Shown: piece by piece, positions 27,515-36,987 of the stretch | How positions within the stretch are numbered: the stretch's first letter is position 1 | Layout: the number at the start of each line of letters is the position of its first letter | NCBI GenBank assembly: GCA_903865705.1 | Contig: CAIPKT010000104.1 | Location: forward strand, 1 to 56,443 | Direction: 5' to 3' | DNA: 56,443 nt | Source: an uncultured Chlorobiaceae bacterium | GTDB taxonomy: Bacteria; Bacteroidota; Chlorobiia; Chlorobiales; Chlorobiaceae | Translations under genes and position numbers: made by a program | Notes under the pieces: generated by a model | The model's input: the letters and a program-made list of their open reading frames with translations, nothing else | Databases searched by the model: none | Told to the model about the DNA's origin: nothing

Positions 27515-28456
27515 ATGGAAACCGCTCCCTGCCCGATAAGCGGCTCCGCCGAATTCACCCACTTGCTCCAGGTACCCGACCGTTTTGATGCTACAGGAAA
27601 AGAGCGATGGACGTTAATGCGTTCGTGCGCCTCCGGGCTCATCATGCTCAATCCGCGTCCCGACAGCTCTGAAATATCCGTTCATTACCATACGGGGCAA
27701 TATGACCCTCACCTGCATGCGCAAATCAGCGCAACTATAGCACAGAGAGCCTACCTTGCCGCCCGACGCTTTCTGCTTCGTTACCGGGCCGGTCTCATCC
27801 TGCGGGGAGCCTCAAAACCCCTGCGGCAACTTCGCATACTGGAAATCGGCTGTTCCACGGGAGATCTCCTGAACTATTTCCACCAGAAAAAGAGAATCCC
27901 GCTTCAGAATCTGGCCGGAGTCGAGCCTGAGCCTGAAGCTGCGGAGTATGCCCGGACTGTTTTTGGATTGAAGGTTTATCCATCATCAGGCGATGCCGCA
28001 GACGAAGAAATAAGGTTTGATCGAATCGTTTTGTGGCATACCCTTGAGCATATTCACGCTATCCACGAAACACTGGATTATGCGGCTCAACAGCTTGCAC
28101 CGGACGGAGTGCTCATTATTGCCCTGCCCAACCCTGAAAGTTATGATGCAAAACACTATCAGGAAAACTGGATAGCCTGGGATGCCCCGCGCCATCTCTA
28201 CCACTTTGTGCCCGAAACCCTTGAAAAACTGCTTGAACAGCATAACCTGAAAGTTGTCCATCGCCAACCCTACCCCCCCGACTCAATCTACAACACCCTG
28301 CACAGCGAAAAACTGCGCTGCAAAATCGCGCGAAAAGGATTTCATGCTCCGCAGTTGGGATTTGCACTGCTGAAAGGGATCGCAGCCGCAGTTGTCGGAG
28401 CGGTTCTGCCACTGAAAGCATCAAGCCTGGTATATTTTGTAAGAAAGAGTATTTGA
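27515..28456 (+). CDS. Class I SAM-dependent methyltransferase
   Basis: 313-aa protein with the SAM-binding motif LRILEIGCSTGDLLNYF (about residues 107-123), an acidic post-motif in GVEPEPEAAEYAR, motif II LWHTLEHIH and the later PNPESYDAK region, typical of the Methyltransf_23 type that often modifies quinones, lipids or sugars. A short N-terminal part (to about residue 60) has paired cysteines/serines. Substrate unknown. Its start is 13 bases after the HIT gene. It converges on the TolC-like gene. Confidence 0.85.
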   Translation: METAPCPISGSAEFTHLLQVPDRFDATGKERWTLMRSCASGLIMLNPRPDSSEISVHYHTGQYDPHLHAQISATIAQRAYLAARRFLLRYRAGLILRGASKPLRQLRILEIGCSTGDLLNYFHQKKRIPLQNLAGVEPEPEAAEYARTVFGLKVYPSSGDAADEEIRFDRIVLWHTLEHIHAIHETLDYAAQQLAPDGVLIIALPNPESYDAKHYQENWIAWDAPRHLYHFVPETLEKLLEQHNLKVVHRQPYPPDSIYNTLHSEKLRCKIARKGFHAPQLGFALLKGIAAAVVGAVLPLKASSLVYFVRKSI

Positions 28457-28578
28457 TTGCACTCCAAGAACAAGCAATAAATCCGGTGCGGCCACATACA
28501 CAAAATTGCAGCATTTCACCATATAACCTAAATTTACCAACCAATAGCATAAGAAGCATTGATTACTGTTCCCGTCAA

Positions 28579-29976
28579 TCAACCCTTTGAAGCGACCTCG
28601 ACCCCCAAGCGTCCGAGGGCTTTTTCGAGCTGGGTGCCTGCAACGAGATAGTCGTATATGGCCTGCAGATAGTTGGTTTTTGCCTTGTTGAGTTGCAGTT
28701 CGGCATCGGTCAGCTCAAGACGGGAGCCGATACCTTCTTTGAACCGCAGAAGCGATATTTTATAGCTACGCTCTGCGACGCTTATGGTTGTAGACTGCAC
28801 TTCGATTCTCTTCTGCGCCTCTTTGTAGTTTAAAACCCTTACCTCTATTTCAGCCCTGACGTTAGCCTTGAGATCCTCAAGCCTTGTACGGGTCTGAAGC
28901 TGCGCTATCCGGGCCTGTTCAACCTGGGCGCTTATGCGATAGCTGGTAAAAATCGGGAGGGTGAACTGAAGTCCTACGGAAGATGATGCCGGCCAGACGG
29001 AATCAGATGGCCGTATCTTGTCGTCAAATGCCGTTTGCGTCTCAAGCTTGCCAAATGCCGAAATCACTGGAAACCGCTCGGCACGGGCGGCATTGATTTT
29101 TTGACTTTCCGCCTTGACCTGAAGATCAAGCATGCGCAGATCAGGCCGTGAATCGAGCGCCTCACGATAAGCCGTGGCAATATCAAGCGGATATGATTTT
29201 GAAGAGAGCTCCAACTTGCCGCTCAACACCACGCTGCTGTCGGCCGGCAGACCCATCGAATTTTTCAGCTTGGTCAAGGTAATAGCTACGCGGCTTTGCG
29301 CTTGTATGAGATCAGGCCTGAGATTTTCTACCGAGAGAAATGCCTTGAGCGTATCGATATCAGCGGCAACTCCCTGCCGGAACATCGCCCTGGTATCTTT
29401 TCGCGATTGTTCCCAGCGGGCAATGCTCTGTTCAATCAGATGCAACTGGTCTGTTGATATAAGGGCATCAAAGTAGGATATCTTGATATCGGCGACAACG
29501 GCCGCTTCGGTATTGCGGTAAGCCTCTTCGCTCATCTTGCGGACAATGCCCGCGGCATTTATACCGGCAATGGCCGACAGATTGAAAAGCGGCTGACGGA
29601 CATCCAGGGTGGCGCGACCGGCGTTGTCGGAGCTTGTTTCGAGAAAACCTGAAGGAATAAAAGGGCTTGAAGGCAAAAGAAGAACGGAGGGCTTCAGTGT
29701 GCGGGTATAGGTAAACCCGGAAGTAATCTGGGGCAGCACCTCTGACCAGGTCTGCCGGATTTTCTGAGAGGCCATGTCGCGATCAAGGCGGGCGATTTGG
29801 AGCGAACGGCTTCTTTCGAGCCCGATACGCACCGCTTCATCAAGTGTGATTGATCTTGTCTCCCCCGGAGAGGCGGCAACGGCGGCATTGGCAGTAGCAG
29901 TGGCATGAGGGGACGAAGTGGCTGCGAGTATCATAAACAGCAGCAAAAATAAAAATACCGATCGTATCCTGTTCAT
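28579..29976 (-). CDS. TolC-family outer membrane efflux protein
   Basis: 465-aa outer membrane channel protein. The ATG at 29976 gives MNRIRSVFLFLLLFMILAAT, a proper signal peptide; the frame extends upstream to 30084 but without one. The mature part has the two repeated long-helix segments of TolC: a first DEAVRIGLERSRSLQIARLD and a second near ATAYREALDSRPDLRMLDLQ, each about 180 residues. It should form a trimeric beta-barrel with a periplasmic tunnel for exporting small molecules or proteins. No pump or adaptor gene sits beside it, so the partner is elsewhere. Confidence 0.9.
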   Translation of the reverse strand: MNRIRSVFLFLLLFMILAATSSPHATATANAAVAASPGETRSITLDEAVRIGLERSRSLQIARLDRDMASQKIRQTWSEVLPQITSGFTYTRTLKPSVLLLPSSPFIPSGFLETSSDNAGRATLDVRQPLFNLSAIAGINAAGIVRKMSEEAYRNTEAAVVADIKISYFDALISTDQLHLIEQSIARWEQSRKDTRAMFRQGVAADIDTLKAFLSVENLRPDLIQAQSRVAITLTKLKNSMGLPADSSVVLSGKLELSSKSYPLDIATAYREALDSRPDLRMLDLQVKAESQKINAARAERFPVISAFGKLETQTAFDDKIRPSDSVWPASSSVGLQFTLPIFTSYRISAQVEQARIAQLQTRTRLEDLKANVRAEIEVRVLNYKEAQKRIEVQSTTISVAERSYKISLLRFKEGIGSRLELTDAELQLNKAKTNYLQAIYDYLVAGTQLEKALGRLGVEVASKG

Positions 29977-30080
29977 AAACTGGTCTGTCTTGATGAAAAA
30001 AACTTGCCTCCATGCTGCGTGTCCACGCTGGTAAGATAACTGCATGAATAATATACAAAGAGCATCCCGTTTCGAAACAA

Positions 30081-31424
30081 TCAAGGTTTGTAGCGCTCAT
30101 TCCATAAAAGCCGAAGGCGCTCCCTGATATACTTTTCGCGACCTTCATCTCCGGGACGGTAATAGGCTTTTGGCTCCATGCCTTCAGGGAAGTAATGCTG
30201 CGCAACAAAGTTGGCCGGATAACTGTGGGGGTACTTGTACCCAACGCCGTACCCTTCCTTTTTCATGAGTTTGGTCGGTGCGTTGCGCAAATGAAGGGGA
30301 ACCCTCAGATCCTGCATTGTTTTGGCCTCACTCATGGCGTCATTGAGACCCTGATAACTTGCATTTGATTTGGGAGCAGATGCAAGGTAGGTGACACCCT
30401 GGGCCAGATTGATCCTTGCCTCAGGCATGCCTATCATGGCAACCGCCTGAAAGACGGAGATAGCAAGAGTGATGGCGTAGGGATCAGCATTGCCGATATC
30501 TTCGCTGGCAAAAATAACCATCCGCCGCGCTATGAATTTGGGGTCTTCCCCACCATCAATCATTCGGGCAAGCCAGAAGAGCGCGGCATCGGGATCGGAA
30601 CCCCGCATGGATTTAATAAAGGCTGAAATGATGTCATAATGGTTCTCGCCGCCCTTGTCATAAACAGGTGCTTTGTACTGCAACGCTCGCTCAAGCAGCT
30701 CGCGATTCAACACCATTTCCTTAGCCCCTGTGGGCAAAAGAGCGAGGGCCGCTTCAACAGCATTCAAGGCCTTGCGCGCATCTCCTCCGGAAAACTGGAG
30801 CAGAAAATCAAGGTCGGCAATGTCAATGGAGAGTTCCCTGAAAAGAGAATCTTCTTTCAGGGCCCGCCGAATCACCATTTCAATTTCATCCGGCCCAAGA
30901 GGCTTGAGAATATAGACCTGCATCCTGCTCAACAGTGCGCCATTGACCTCAAAAGAGGGGTTTTCGGTCGTTGCGCCGATAAGCACAATAAGACCCTGTT
31001 CAATGGCATGCAGCAGCGTGTCTTGCTGCGCCTTGTTAAAACGGTGAATTTCATCAATAAAGAGGATCGTCCTGCGTCCGGCACGCCTCGATTTTTCAGC
31101 ATTTTCAAGTGCCTTGCGCACCTCCTTTACTCCGGAGTCGATGGCTGAAAGCTGTTCAAAAGAGTAATTGAGCGCTGAAGCGCAGATTTCGGCAAGAGTG
31201 GTTTTGCCTGAACCGGGAGGGCCCCAAAAGATCATTGAGGGCATCTGGCCACCGGCAAGAAATTTTCGGAGCGGCCCATTTTGCCCCACAAGGTGCTCCT
31301 GTCCGGCCATATCATCCAGGGTTCGCGGGCGTACCCGTTCAGCAAGAGGCCGAAAATAATCTCCTGAACCTTGTAAAGGGGAAAAGCCGAATAAGTCGGA
31401 CTGCATGGTTTCAGTGTCAGCCAT
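30081..31424 (-). CDS. rarA: Replication-associated recombination protein A (AAA+ ATPase)
   Basis: MgsA/RarA family AAA+ ATPase that works at stalled replication forks. The 447-aa product has Walker [10 protein letters not shown], Walker [17 protein letters not shown], the sensor [12 protein letters not shown] and the C-terminal tetramer region ([14 protein letters not shown]). N-terminal [20 protein letters not shown] is the family opening. Full length. The ATG abuts the ribE stop codon directly, so the two are translated together, an odd pairing by function but common as a neighbour in Chlorobi-type genomes (inference). Confidence 0.95.
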   Translation of the reverse strand: MADTETMQSDLFGFSPLQGSGDYFRPLAERVRPRTLDDMAGQEHLVGQNGPLRKFLAGGQMPSMIFWGPPGSGKTTLAEICASALNYSFEQLSAIDSGVKEVRKALENAEKSRRAGRRTILFIDEIHRFNKAQQDTLLHAIEQGLIVLIGATTENPSFEVNGALLSRMQVYILKPLGPDEIEMVIRRALKEDSLFRELSIDIADLDFLLQFSGGDARKALNAVEAALALLPTGAKEMVLNRELLERALQYKAPVYDKGGENHYDIISAFIKSMRGSDPDAALFWLARMIDGGEDPKFIARRMVIFASEDIGNADPYAITLAISVFQAVAMIGMPEARINLAQGVTYLASAPKSNASYQGLNDAMSEAKTMQDLRVPLHLRNAPTKLMKKEGYGVGYKYPHSYPANFVAQHYFPEGMEPKAYYRPGDEGREKYIRERLRLLWNERYKP

Positions 31425-32081
31425 TTAAAATCCGTTTTCCTGAAGCCATCCTTCATCAATCCGCGAATCGGCCCGGGGTGAAGAAGTGGCTCGTCCAAGC
31501 TGGCGCGCGACATATTTGCCCAGAATATCGAACTCAAGGTTAACCAGGCTACCGGCTTTAAGACCGTTAATGGTCGTATGGGCAAAAGTATAGGGAATAA
31601 CCGCCACGGCAAAGAGCAGCGGTTCAAGCTTTGCGACGGTCAGACTGATGCCGTCGATTGTTATCGATCCGGCCGAGACAATAAACGGGCTGAAGGCATC
31701 CGGGAATGCTATCCAGAGTTCACGGCTGGAACCCAGCTCCCTGATTTCGTGCACAACCGCTGCACAATCAACATGGCCAAGTACAAAATGGCCACCAAGG
31801 CGGTCAAGGGGACGAACCGCCCGTTCAAGGTTCACCAGAGCGCCATGACGGAGCGAGCCGAGCGTTGTTTTGGAAAGGGTCTCCTCGACGGTATCGACCT
31901 CAAACCACCCGTCACCAAAAGCGACAACGGTCTGGCAAACACCGTTAATGCTCACGCTCTCGTCAATCGATAGGTTGGCGAACTCATCGGTATTGCCAAA
32001 CAGCACCTTGAGCCGCAGGCCGCCCTGCCTACGCGTCGCGCTCCCAATTCGGCCGACATCCTTGATAATTCCTGTAAACAT
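31425..32081 (-). CDS. ribE: Riboflavin synthase (alpha chain)
   Basis: Combines two 6,7-dimethyl-8-ribityllumazine molecules into riboflavin. The 218-aa product has two lumazine-binding half-repeats, the first from MFTGIIKDVGRI and the second near GHVDCAAVVHEI, which also carries the key residues. Length is normal. It ends right against rarA and starts 6 bases after tpx stops. ribD of the same pathway lies 1.1 kb upstream on the same strand, so the group 34.8-30 kb may be one loose operon. Confidence 0.95.
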   Translation of the reverse strand: MFTGIIKDVGRIGSATRRQGGLRLKVLFGNTDEFANLSIDESVSINGVCQTVVAFGDGWFEVDTVEETLSKTTLGSLRHGALVNLERAVRPLDRLGGHFVLGHVDCAAVVHEIRELGSSRELWIAFPDAFSPFIVSAGSITIDGISLTVAKLEPLLFAVAVIPYTFAHTTINGLKAGSLVNLEFDILGKYVARQLGRATSSPRADSRIDEGWLQENGF

Positions 32082-32087
32082 TTTTAG

Positions 32088-32588
32088 TTACGCGAGTACC
32101 TTAAGAGCGGCACTGTAATCGGGCTCATCAACAATTTCAGCCACCTGTTCGGTATAACGCACAATACCGTCGGCATCGATAACGACAATTGCACGCGAAA
32201 GAAGCCCCTTGAGAGGACCCGAAGCAAGAGTAACACCATAATCGCGGCCGAATTCAGGAGAGCGGAAAACAGAGAGTGTGACAACATTTTTCAATCCTTC
32301 AGCTTCACAAAAACGACTGTGCGCAAAAGGCAGGTCAGCGGAAATACAGAGTACGACCGTGTTGTCGAGCGATGAGGCTTCTTGGTTGAAACGCCGGACT
32401 GAAGAGGCGCATACTGACGTATCAAGGCTCGGAAAAATATTGAGCACCAATCTTTTGCCAGCAAAATCAGCAGGTCCCGCTTCAGAAAGATCGGTTTTTA
32501 CCAAGCAAAAAAAAGGAGCTTCTGAGCCTTTGACAGGAAGTGAGCCAACCGTTTCAACAAGAGTGCCCTTGAAGGTAATTTGTGCCAT
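32088..32588 (-). CDS. tpx: Thiol peroxidase (2-Cys peroxiredoxin)
   Basis: Thioredoxin-dependent reduction of hydrogen and alkyl peroxides. The 166-aa product shows the peroxidatic cysteine in FPSLDTSVCASSVRRFN (near residue 60) and the resolving cysteine in HSRFCEAEGL (about residue 94), the standard Tpx spacing. Full length. It lies just upstream of ribE. In an anaerobic phototroph it would serve as oxygen or peroxide defence. Confidence 0.93.
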   Translation of the reverse strand: MAQITFKGTLVETVGSLPVKGSEAPFFCLVKTDLSEAGPADFAGKRLVLNIFPSLDTSVCASSVRRFNQEASSLDNTVVLCISADLPFAHSRFCEAEGLKNVVTLSVFRSPEFGRDYGVTLASGPLKGLLSRAIVVIDADGIVRYTEQVAEIVDEPDYSAALKVLA

Positions 32589-32698
32589 AAAGAAATAGTT
32601 TCAGGTTAAAAAAGGATGATAATAACAGTAATAAATATTGAATACAAAAAGAGAACCATAAAAGGGGCAAATGCGTTCACCTGAAAATGATGACGCCA

Positions 32699-33115
32699 TC
32701 AGTCCCAGGGACCTTTACCACGGGCCATATTGAAACGTCCGGCTCCAAAAAAGAAAACGGCAAGAGCGCCGAACAAGTAAAATGCCTGGAGTTCAAGAGC
32801 ATATCCGCCATGTGGCGATACCGAAAAAAGCTCTTTGGTATGAACAAGAAAGATTGCCATCATCATGACGAAGGCCTGAATGAGGGCCGCCTGACGGGTA
32901 TAGAGCCCCAGTATCATGAAAAACGGGGCCAGAATTTCACCGACCAATATCAAGTGAGAGAGATATCCCGGAAACCCGGCGCCACGAAGCATCTGTTCCA
33001 CATTTCCATATCCGTGCTGAAGCTTGCTTATGCCGTGAAAAAGCATAAGTGTACCAACCAAAACCCGCAGAATCAGCTTTCCAAGATCACTGTTATTTAC
33101 AAAACGGTCAAGCAT
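32699..33115 (-). CDS. DoxX-family membrane protein
   Basis: 138-aa protein with four membrane helices, of the DoxX/TQO-small-like family. Family cues are the N-terminal LILRVLVGTLMLFHGISKL and the GEILAPFFMILGLYTR segment. The ATG at 33115 is chosen over one 11 codons earlier because AAAGGAG sits 7 bases before it. Function is not settled; members are linked to thiol or quinone redox and oxidative stress, and the neighbouring tpx fits this. Its own gap of 86 bases from ribD suggests a local promoter. Confidence 0.88.
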   Translation of the reverse strand: MLDRFVNNSDLGKLILRVLVGTLMLFHGISKLQHGYGNVEQMLRGAGFPGYLSHLILVGEILAPFFMILGLYTRQAALIQAFVMMMAIFLVHTKELFSVSPHGGYALELQAFYLFGALAVFFFGAGRFNMARGKGPWD

Positions 33116-33201
33116 AAGGAGTCTCCTTTTTGGATATTTTTTAGCCATTGCAAACCCCGTTTTAATATTACTCCTCTTTCCTCTGATGATAACCCTCCGG
33201 T

Positions 33202-34302
33202 TTAAGCTTCAACATAAGCCTCCAGCAGCACATCACGACCAAAAAATTCTGGCAGCCCGAAACGCAGATTTACAGCCTGATTCGGTATGCTGATACCAAG
33301 AGGCGCAAACGCGCTCAAGCCGTCTCCGCCAAACAACTTCGGCGCAATAAATATAAGTATTTTATCAACAAGCTTTTCACGAATGAATGAAGCTGACAGA
33401 CGGCTTCCTCCCTCTACCAGCACCGAAAGAATCCGGCGTTTATGAAGTTCCGCAAGCACCTGTCGCAAATCCAGCTTCCCGGCATGCTCATCGACAAACA
33501 ACACCGTCACCCCTTTTTCCATCAACCGGGCAACCTTCGGCAAACCGGCAAACGAAGTTGATGCAACAACAAGAGTCGGAGCCTCGGCGTCAAAAATTTT
33601 TGATTCAAGAGGAAGGCAGAGCCGGCAATCAAGAACGACCCTGAGCGGATTGCGCCCGGAACAATGCCTGACGGTAAGCTGAGCATCATCGGCACGAACA
33701 GTCGCCTCACCGGTCATCACCGCATCATAGGTACTCCGAAGACGGTGCACCTCGCTCCTCGACTCCTCACCGGTAATCCAGCGGGACGCTCCAAGCGAAG
33801 TTGCAATTTTGCCGTCAAGGGTCTGGGCAAGTTTCAGAGTCACAAACGGTAATCCGACCGTATGACTTTTAATAAACGCCTCATTACATTTTCCGCATTC
33901 AGCCTCCAGCACCCCTTCGGTCACTGAAATCCCTGCGGCATAAAGCTTTGCAATCCCCTTTCCGGCAACCTCGACATGGGGATCACGGCAACCGATAACA
34001 ACACGCGCCAACCCCTTTTCAACAATGAGATCGCTGCATGGAGGAGTTTTTCCGAAATGGGCGCAGGGCTCAAGGGTCACATAAAGTGTTGATTGATGAA
34101 GCATACGTTCATCAGCAACTGAAGCAATGGCATGCACTTCGGCATGAGGGCCGCCAAACTGCTGATGGTAGCCCTCGCCAATAATCTCCCCGTTATAAAC
34201 AATAACCGCACCCACCATAGGGTTTGGGCTCACCCTGCCTGCACCCAGCAAGGCAAGCTCAAGGGCTCGCTTCATAAAAAAGAGATCATCACGCTGCACC
34301 AT
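33202..34302 (-). CDS. ribD: Riboflavin biosynthesis deaminase/reductase RibD
   Basis: Bifunctional enzyme: the N-terminal half removes an amino group from the pyrimidine and the C-terminal half reduces the ribose. The 366-aa product has zinc motif HAEVHAIAS and [11 protein letters not shown] (about residues 50-90) and the reductase part from about 150, with [11 protein letters not shown] and [11 protein letters not shown]. Full length. It starts 3 bases after the dCMP deaminase stop, so it is read with that gene. The other riboflavin gene, ribE, lies a little further on. Confidence 0.95.
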   Translation of the reverse strand: MVQRDDLFFMKRALELALLGAGRVSPNPMVGAVIVYNGEIIGEGYHQQFGGPHAEVHAIASVADERMLHQSTLYVTLEPCAHFGKTPPCSDLIVEKGLARVVIGCRDPHVEVAGKGIAKLYAAGISVTEGVLEAECGKCNEAFIKSHTVGLPFVTLKLAQTLDGKIATSLGASRWITGEESRSEVHRLRSTYDAVMTGEATVRADDAQLTVRHCSGRNPLRVVLDCRLCLPLESKIFDAEAPTLVVASTSFAGLPKVARLMEKGVTVLFVDEHAGKLDLRQVLAELHKRRILSVLVEGGSRLSASFIREKLVDKILIFIAPKLFGGDGLSAFAPLGISIPNQAVNLRFGLPEFFGRDVLLEAYVEA

Positions 34303-34305
34303 TCC

Positions 34306-34839
34306 TCACTCCTTCTGATGAGCCGGCAGGTTAATTTGCACCAGCCTGATACCGGAAAGCCGCAGCAGTTCGTCTATATGCTCAATTTTATAGGGCTTAG
34401 CGTAGTAGATGGTTTTTATACCCACGTTGATGAGCACTTTCAGGCAGTGAATACAGGGGCTGGCGGTAATATAGATATCTGAATCCTTGATCGACACGCC
34501 ATGCTTGGCCGCCTGGGCTATGGCATTAATTTCCGCATGAATCGCATTGACGCAATTCTCCTCCACGGTGCCATCAGGATGAATACTTCGGTAGATACGG
34601 CAGTTGCTGTCGTTACAGTGAGGAAGCCCGGATGGCGCGCCGTTGTATCCGGTAGAAAGAATACTGTTCTCCCTGACAATAACCGCGCCAATGTGCCCCC
34701 TTGTACAGGTTGCCCTGCGTGAAATAAGATCAGCGACACTCATAAAATATTCATGCCAGCCAAGCCGTTTTTCAGCCACAGCGCCCGCCTTCCCTTCCTC
34801 ACCGGAGCAGCAACATCCGCTCTTCGTTTCTTCCTGCAT
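34306..34839 (-). CDS. dCMP deaminase family protein
   Basis: Deaminates dCMP to dUMP, supplying dTMP synthesis. The 177-aa product has the zinc motif [10 protein letters not shown] and PCIHCLK, the dCMP-specific [11 protein letters not shown], and the cysteine-rich N-terminus GCCCSGEEG. The ATG at 34839 (MQEETKSG) has CAGGAC before it. The N-terminal cysteine run is not part of the core fold and is unusual. Next to ribD, another deaminase. Confidence 0.88.
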   Translation of the reverse strand: MQEETKSGCCCSGEEGKAGAVAEKRLGWHEYFMSVADLISRRATCTRGHIGAVIVRENSILSTGYNGAPSGLPHCNDSNCRIYRSIHPDGTVEENCVNAIHAEINAIAQAAKHGVSIKDSDIYITASPCIHCLKVLINVGIKTIYYAKPYKIEHIDELLRLSGIRLVQINLPAHQKE

Positions 34840-34933
34840 AGTCCTGTTTTTTAATACATTGTAAAAAGTGACAGACAACAATATTCATTAAAATAGAGAA
34901 AAAGATCGGGCTTACGCAACCGGTTCATCAATC

Positions 34934-36592
34934 ATGCTACGCAATTACTTTACCCTTTACCATGCGGCAATGGAGCTGCACGAGCGGCTTGCGGGCGGTT
35001 ATCTCACCGAAGCATATTCGGAGCATAAAAACGAAGTGACCCTCAACTTCGTTACGCCTGGCCACCAGCACCTCCGCCTTATCGTTTTGACCCATACTCC
35101 ATTTCTCTGCCTCTACACAAAAGAGGGATTGAAGAAAAAAGCACGCGATTCTGCAAGCCTGCTGACCGGGCTCTCCATGCAACCGGTTACGGGAGTTGCC
35201 ATCTCCCCCACTGACCGCGAAATCCATATTTATTTTGAGGATTCAGCTATCCTGGTATTGCAACTCTTCAGTTCAAAAACAAACCTCTTTCTTGTCAGAG
35301 ACAATTGCATTATCGAAACGTTCAAGCATAACAGCACACTTGCCGGTCAACCATATCAGCCGTATGAAGAATCCCCCGGAATATTGCGAAAGCTTGAAAC
35401 TCTGGCCATGAACAAGGCTCTTTTTTTGGAGAAATACAACAAACCGAACGTTGAAAACATAGCCAAAAGCACAGCCGACAGAATAGCCGCCGATCTTCCG
35501 GGCTTTGACCAAACACTGGTGCAGGAACTTCTGAAACGTGCAGGAACAGAGGATAACCCTGAAGCCCTCTTCAATGCCTTTCAATCGGTATTTTTTGAGC
35601 TGCTCGATCCGCAGCCGGGGGTTTCGGAAAAAGAGGATGGCCTATTGCAGTTCACCCTGCTGCACAATGACGAGAAATCCAAGCGTACTTTCGACTCCGT
35701 CCTGGATGGACTGGCCCATTACAGTATCTCCATGCAGCGCGTTCTTGAAACAAAGGAGGAACTGAAAGGTCTGCGTACAAAACTGTTGCGGCAACTGGAA
35801 AAAACCCGAAAATCGCTTGAAGGATTCAATCCCGCATTGCTCAATGAGTTTGCCAAAAACTATGAGCAGTGCGGCCACCTGCTCATGGCGGCACTCTACC
35901 AACCGCGGACAGAACGGAAAAGCATCAGTGTCGAGAACATTTTTGAACCCGGAGCACCGGATAAAATCATTGTCTTGAAAGAAGCGCTGACGCTGCAGAA
36001 AAATGCGGAAGAGTATTTTTCAAAAGCCTCAAAAACCAAAGGCAAACTTAAGGCAATGGAGGATAGGCACGAGAGGCTTCGGAAAGAAAAGGAGACCCTT
36101 GAAACGCTGCTTGCTGAAACTGAGAGCATTTCAAGCCCCAAAGAGGCTCGCTGTTTTATTGAACAACAAAGCAGAAACCCTGGCAAATCACGCGAACCGG
36201 CGCTGAAAAATATCCGTACCGCACCGCCGTTCAGAACCGTGAACATCTCGGCATCAATCACCCTTTTTGTCGGCAAAAATGCGGCTAACAATGAGCTGCT
36301 CACCTTCAGCCACACCAAGCCGGACGACATCTGGCTTCATGCGCGGGGATCTGCCGGCTCTCACTGTGTCCTGAAGGGTACAACACTCAGCAATCTCCCT
36401 GCGATCCGGCAGGCTGCCGAAATTGCCGCATGGTACTCGTCAGCAAAAAATTCCGCACTGGTTCCGGTGATCTATACCCTGAAAAAGTATGTCCGGCGAG
36501 GCAAAAAACTGGCTCCCGGTCAGGTAATCGTCGAACGCGAAGAGGTTCTGATGGTCAAGCCCTCAAACCGCCTGTTCAGCGATCAGGCTTAA
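34934..36592 (+). CDS. rqcH: RqcH-like NFACT protein (ribosome quality control)
   Basis: Bacterial RqcH binds stalled 50S subunits and adds alanine tails to the nascent chain. The 552-aa product has an NFACT-N part (LVLQLFSSKTNLFLVRD region), a long coiled-coil middle (about 255-400) and the C-terminal NFACT-R domain with KPDDIWLHARGSAGSHCVLK. Slightly shorter than the B. subtilis protein. It was once annotated as fibronectin-binding protein. Its end overlaps the usp gene by 17 bases tail to tail. The start follows a short divergent gap from the dCMP deaminase. Confidence 0.88.
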   Translation: MLRNYFTLYHAAMELHERLAGGYLTEAYSEHKNEVTLNFVTPGHQHLRLIVLTHTPFLCLYTKEGLKKKARDSASLLTGLSMQPVTGVAISPTDREIHIYFEDSAILVLQLFSSKTNLFLVRDNCIIETFKHNSTLAGQPYQPYEESPGILRKLETLAMNKALFLEKYNKPNVENIAKSTADRIAADLPGFDQTLVQELLKRAGTEDNPEALFNAFQSVFFELLDPQPGVSEKEDGLLQFTLLHNDEKSKRTFDSVLDGLAHYSISMQRVLETKEELKGLRTKLLRQLEKTRKSLEGFNPALLNEFAKNYEQCGHLLMAALYQPRTERKSISVENIFEPGAPDKIIVLKEALTLQKNAEEYFSKASKTKGKLKAMEDRHERLRKEKETLETLLAETESISSPKEARCFIEQQSRNPGKSREPALKNIRTAPPFRTVNISASITLFVGKNAANNELLTFSHTKPDDIWLHARGSAGSHCVLKGTTLSNLPAIRQAAEIAAWYSSAKNSALVPVIYTLKKYVRRGKKLAPGQVIVEREEVLMVKPSNRLFSDQA

Positions 36593-36986
36593 TCAAAAGC
36601 AGCGGTATGGAAATATTTTGCCGGATAACCCTTGAGACGCTTCCGAAAAGCATTCTTTCCGGCAAACTGTGGCCATGGGCAGCCATTGCCACCAGATCAT
36701 AGCTCTGCTCCTCAATTTCTCTCAAAATTTCTCGCTCCGGCTCTCCGCTCTTGATCATCGAGTCCACCTCAATCCCCTCTTCACGCAGTTTTTGGCTGTA
36801 ACGATCGAGAATCAAGGTTGCCTCTGCGCGAAGAAAGCGCTCCTGATCAAGGGTATGTGAATGAACGACATGCAGCAAATGCAGTTTGGCTCCAAGCTGA
36901 AGGGCAAGAGCCGATACCTGTTCGACAAGGCAGTCATCGACCGGTGAACAGTCGATGGCAACAAGAATCTCACGGTAAACCTTCAT
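36576..36986 (-). CDS. Universal stress protein (UspA domain)
   Basis: 136-aa single-domain universal stress protein. The ATG at 36986 follows GGAGGAAACTGAG, a strong site. The opening MKVYREILVAIDCSPVDD and the ATP-loop region AAHGHSLPERMLFGSVSR are standard, but the loop lacks the exact G-x2-G-x9-G-S spacing, so ATP binding is uncertain. It overlaps the end of rqcH and begins 2 bases past mntH, so mntH and usp are one transcript. Confidence 0.88.
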   Translation of the reverse strand: MKVYREILVAIDCSPVDDCLVEQVSALALQLGAKLHLLHVVHSHTLDQERFLRAEATLILDRYSQKLREEGIEVDSMIKSGEPEREILREIEEQSYDLVAMAAHGHSLPERMLFGSVSRVIRQNISIPLLLIKPDR

Positions 36987-36987
36987 C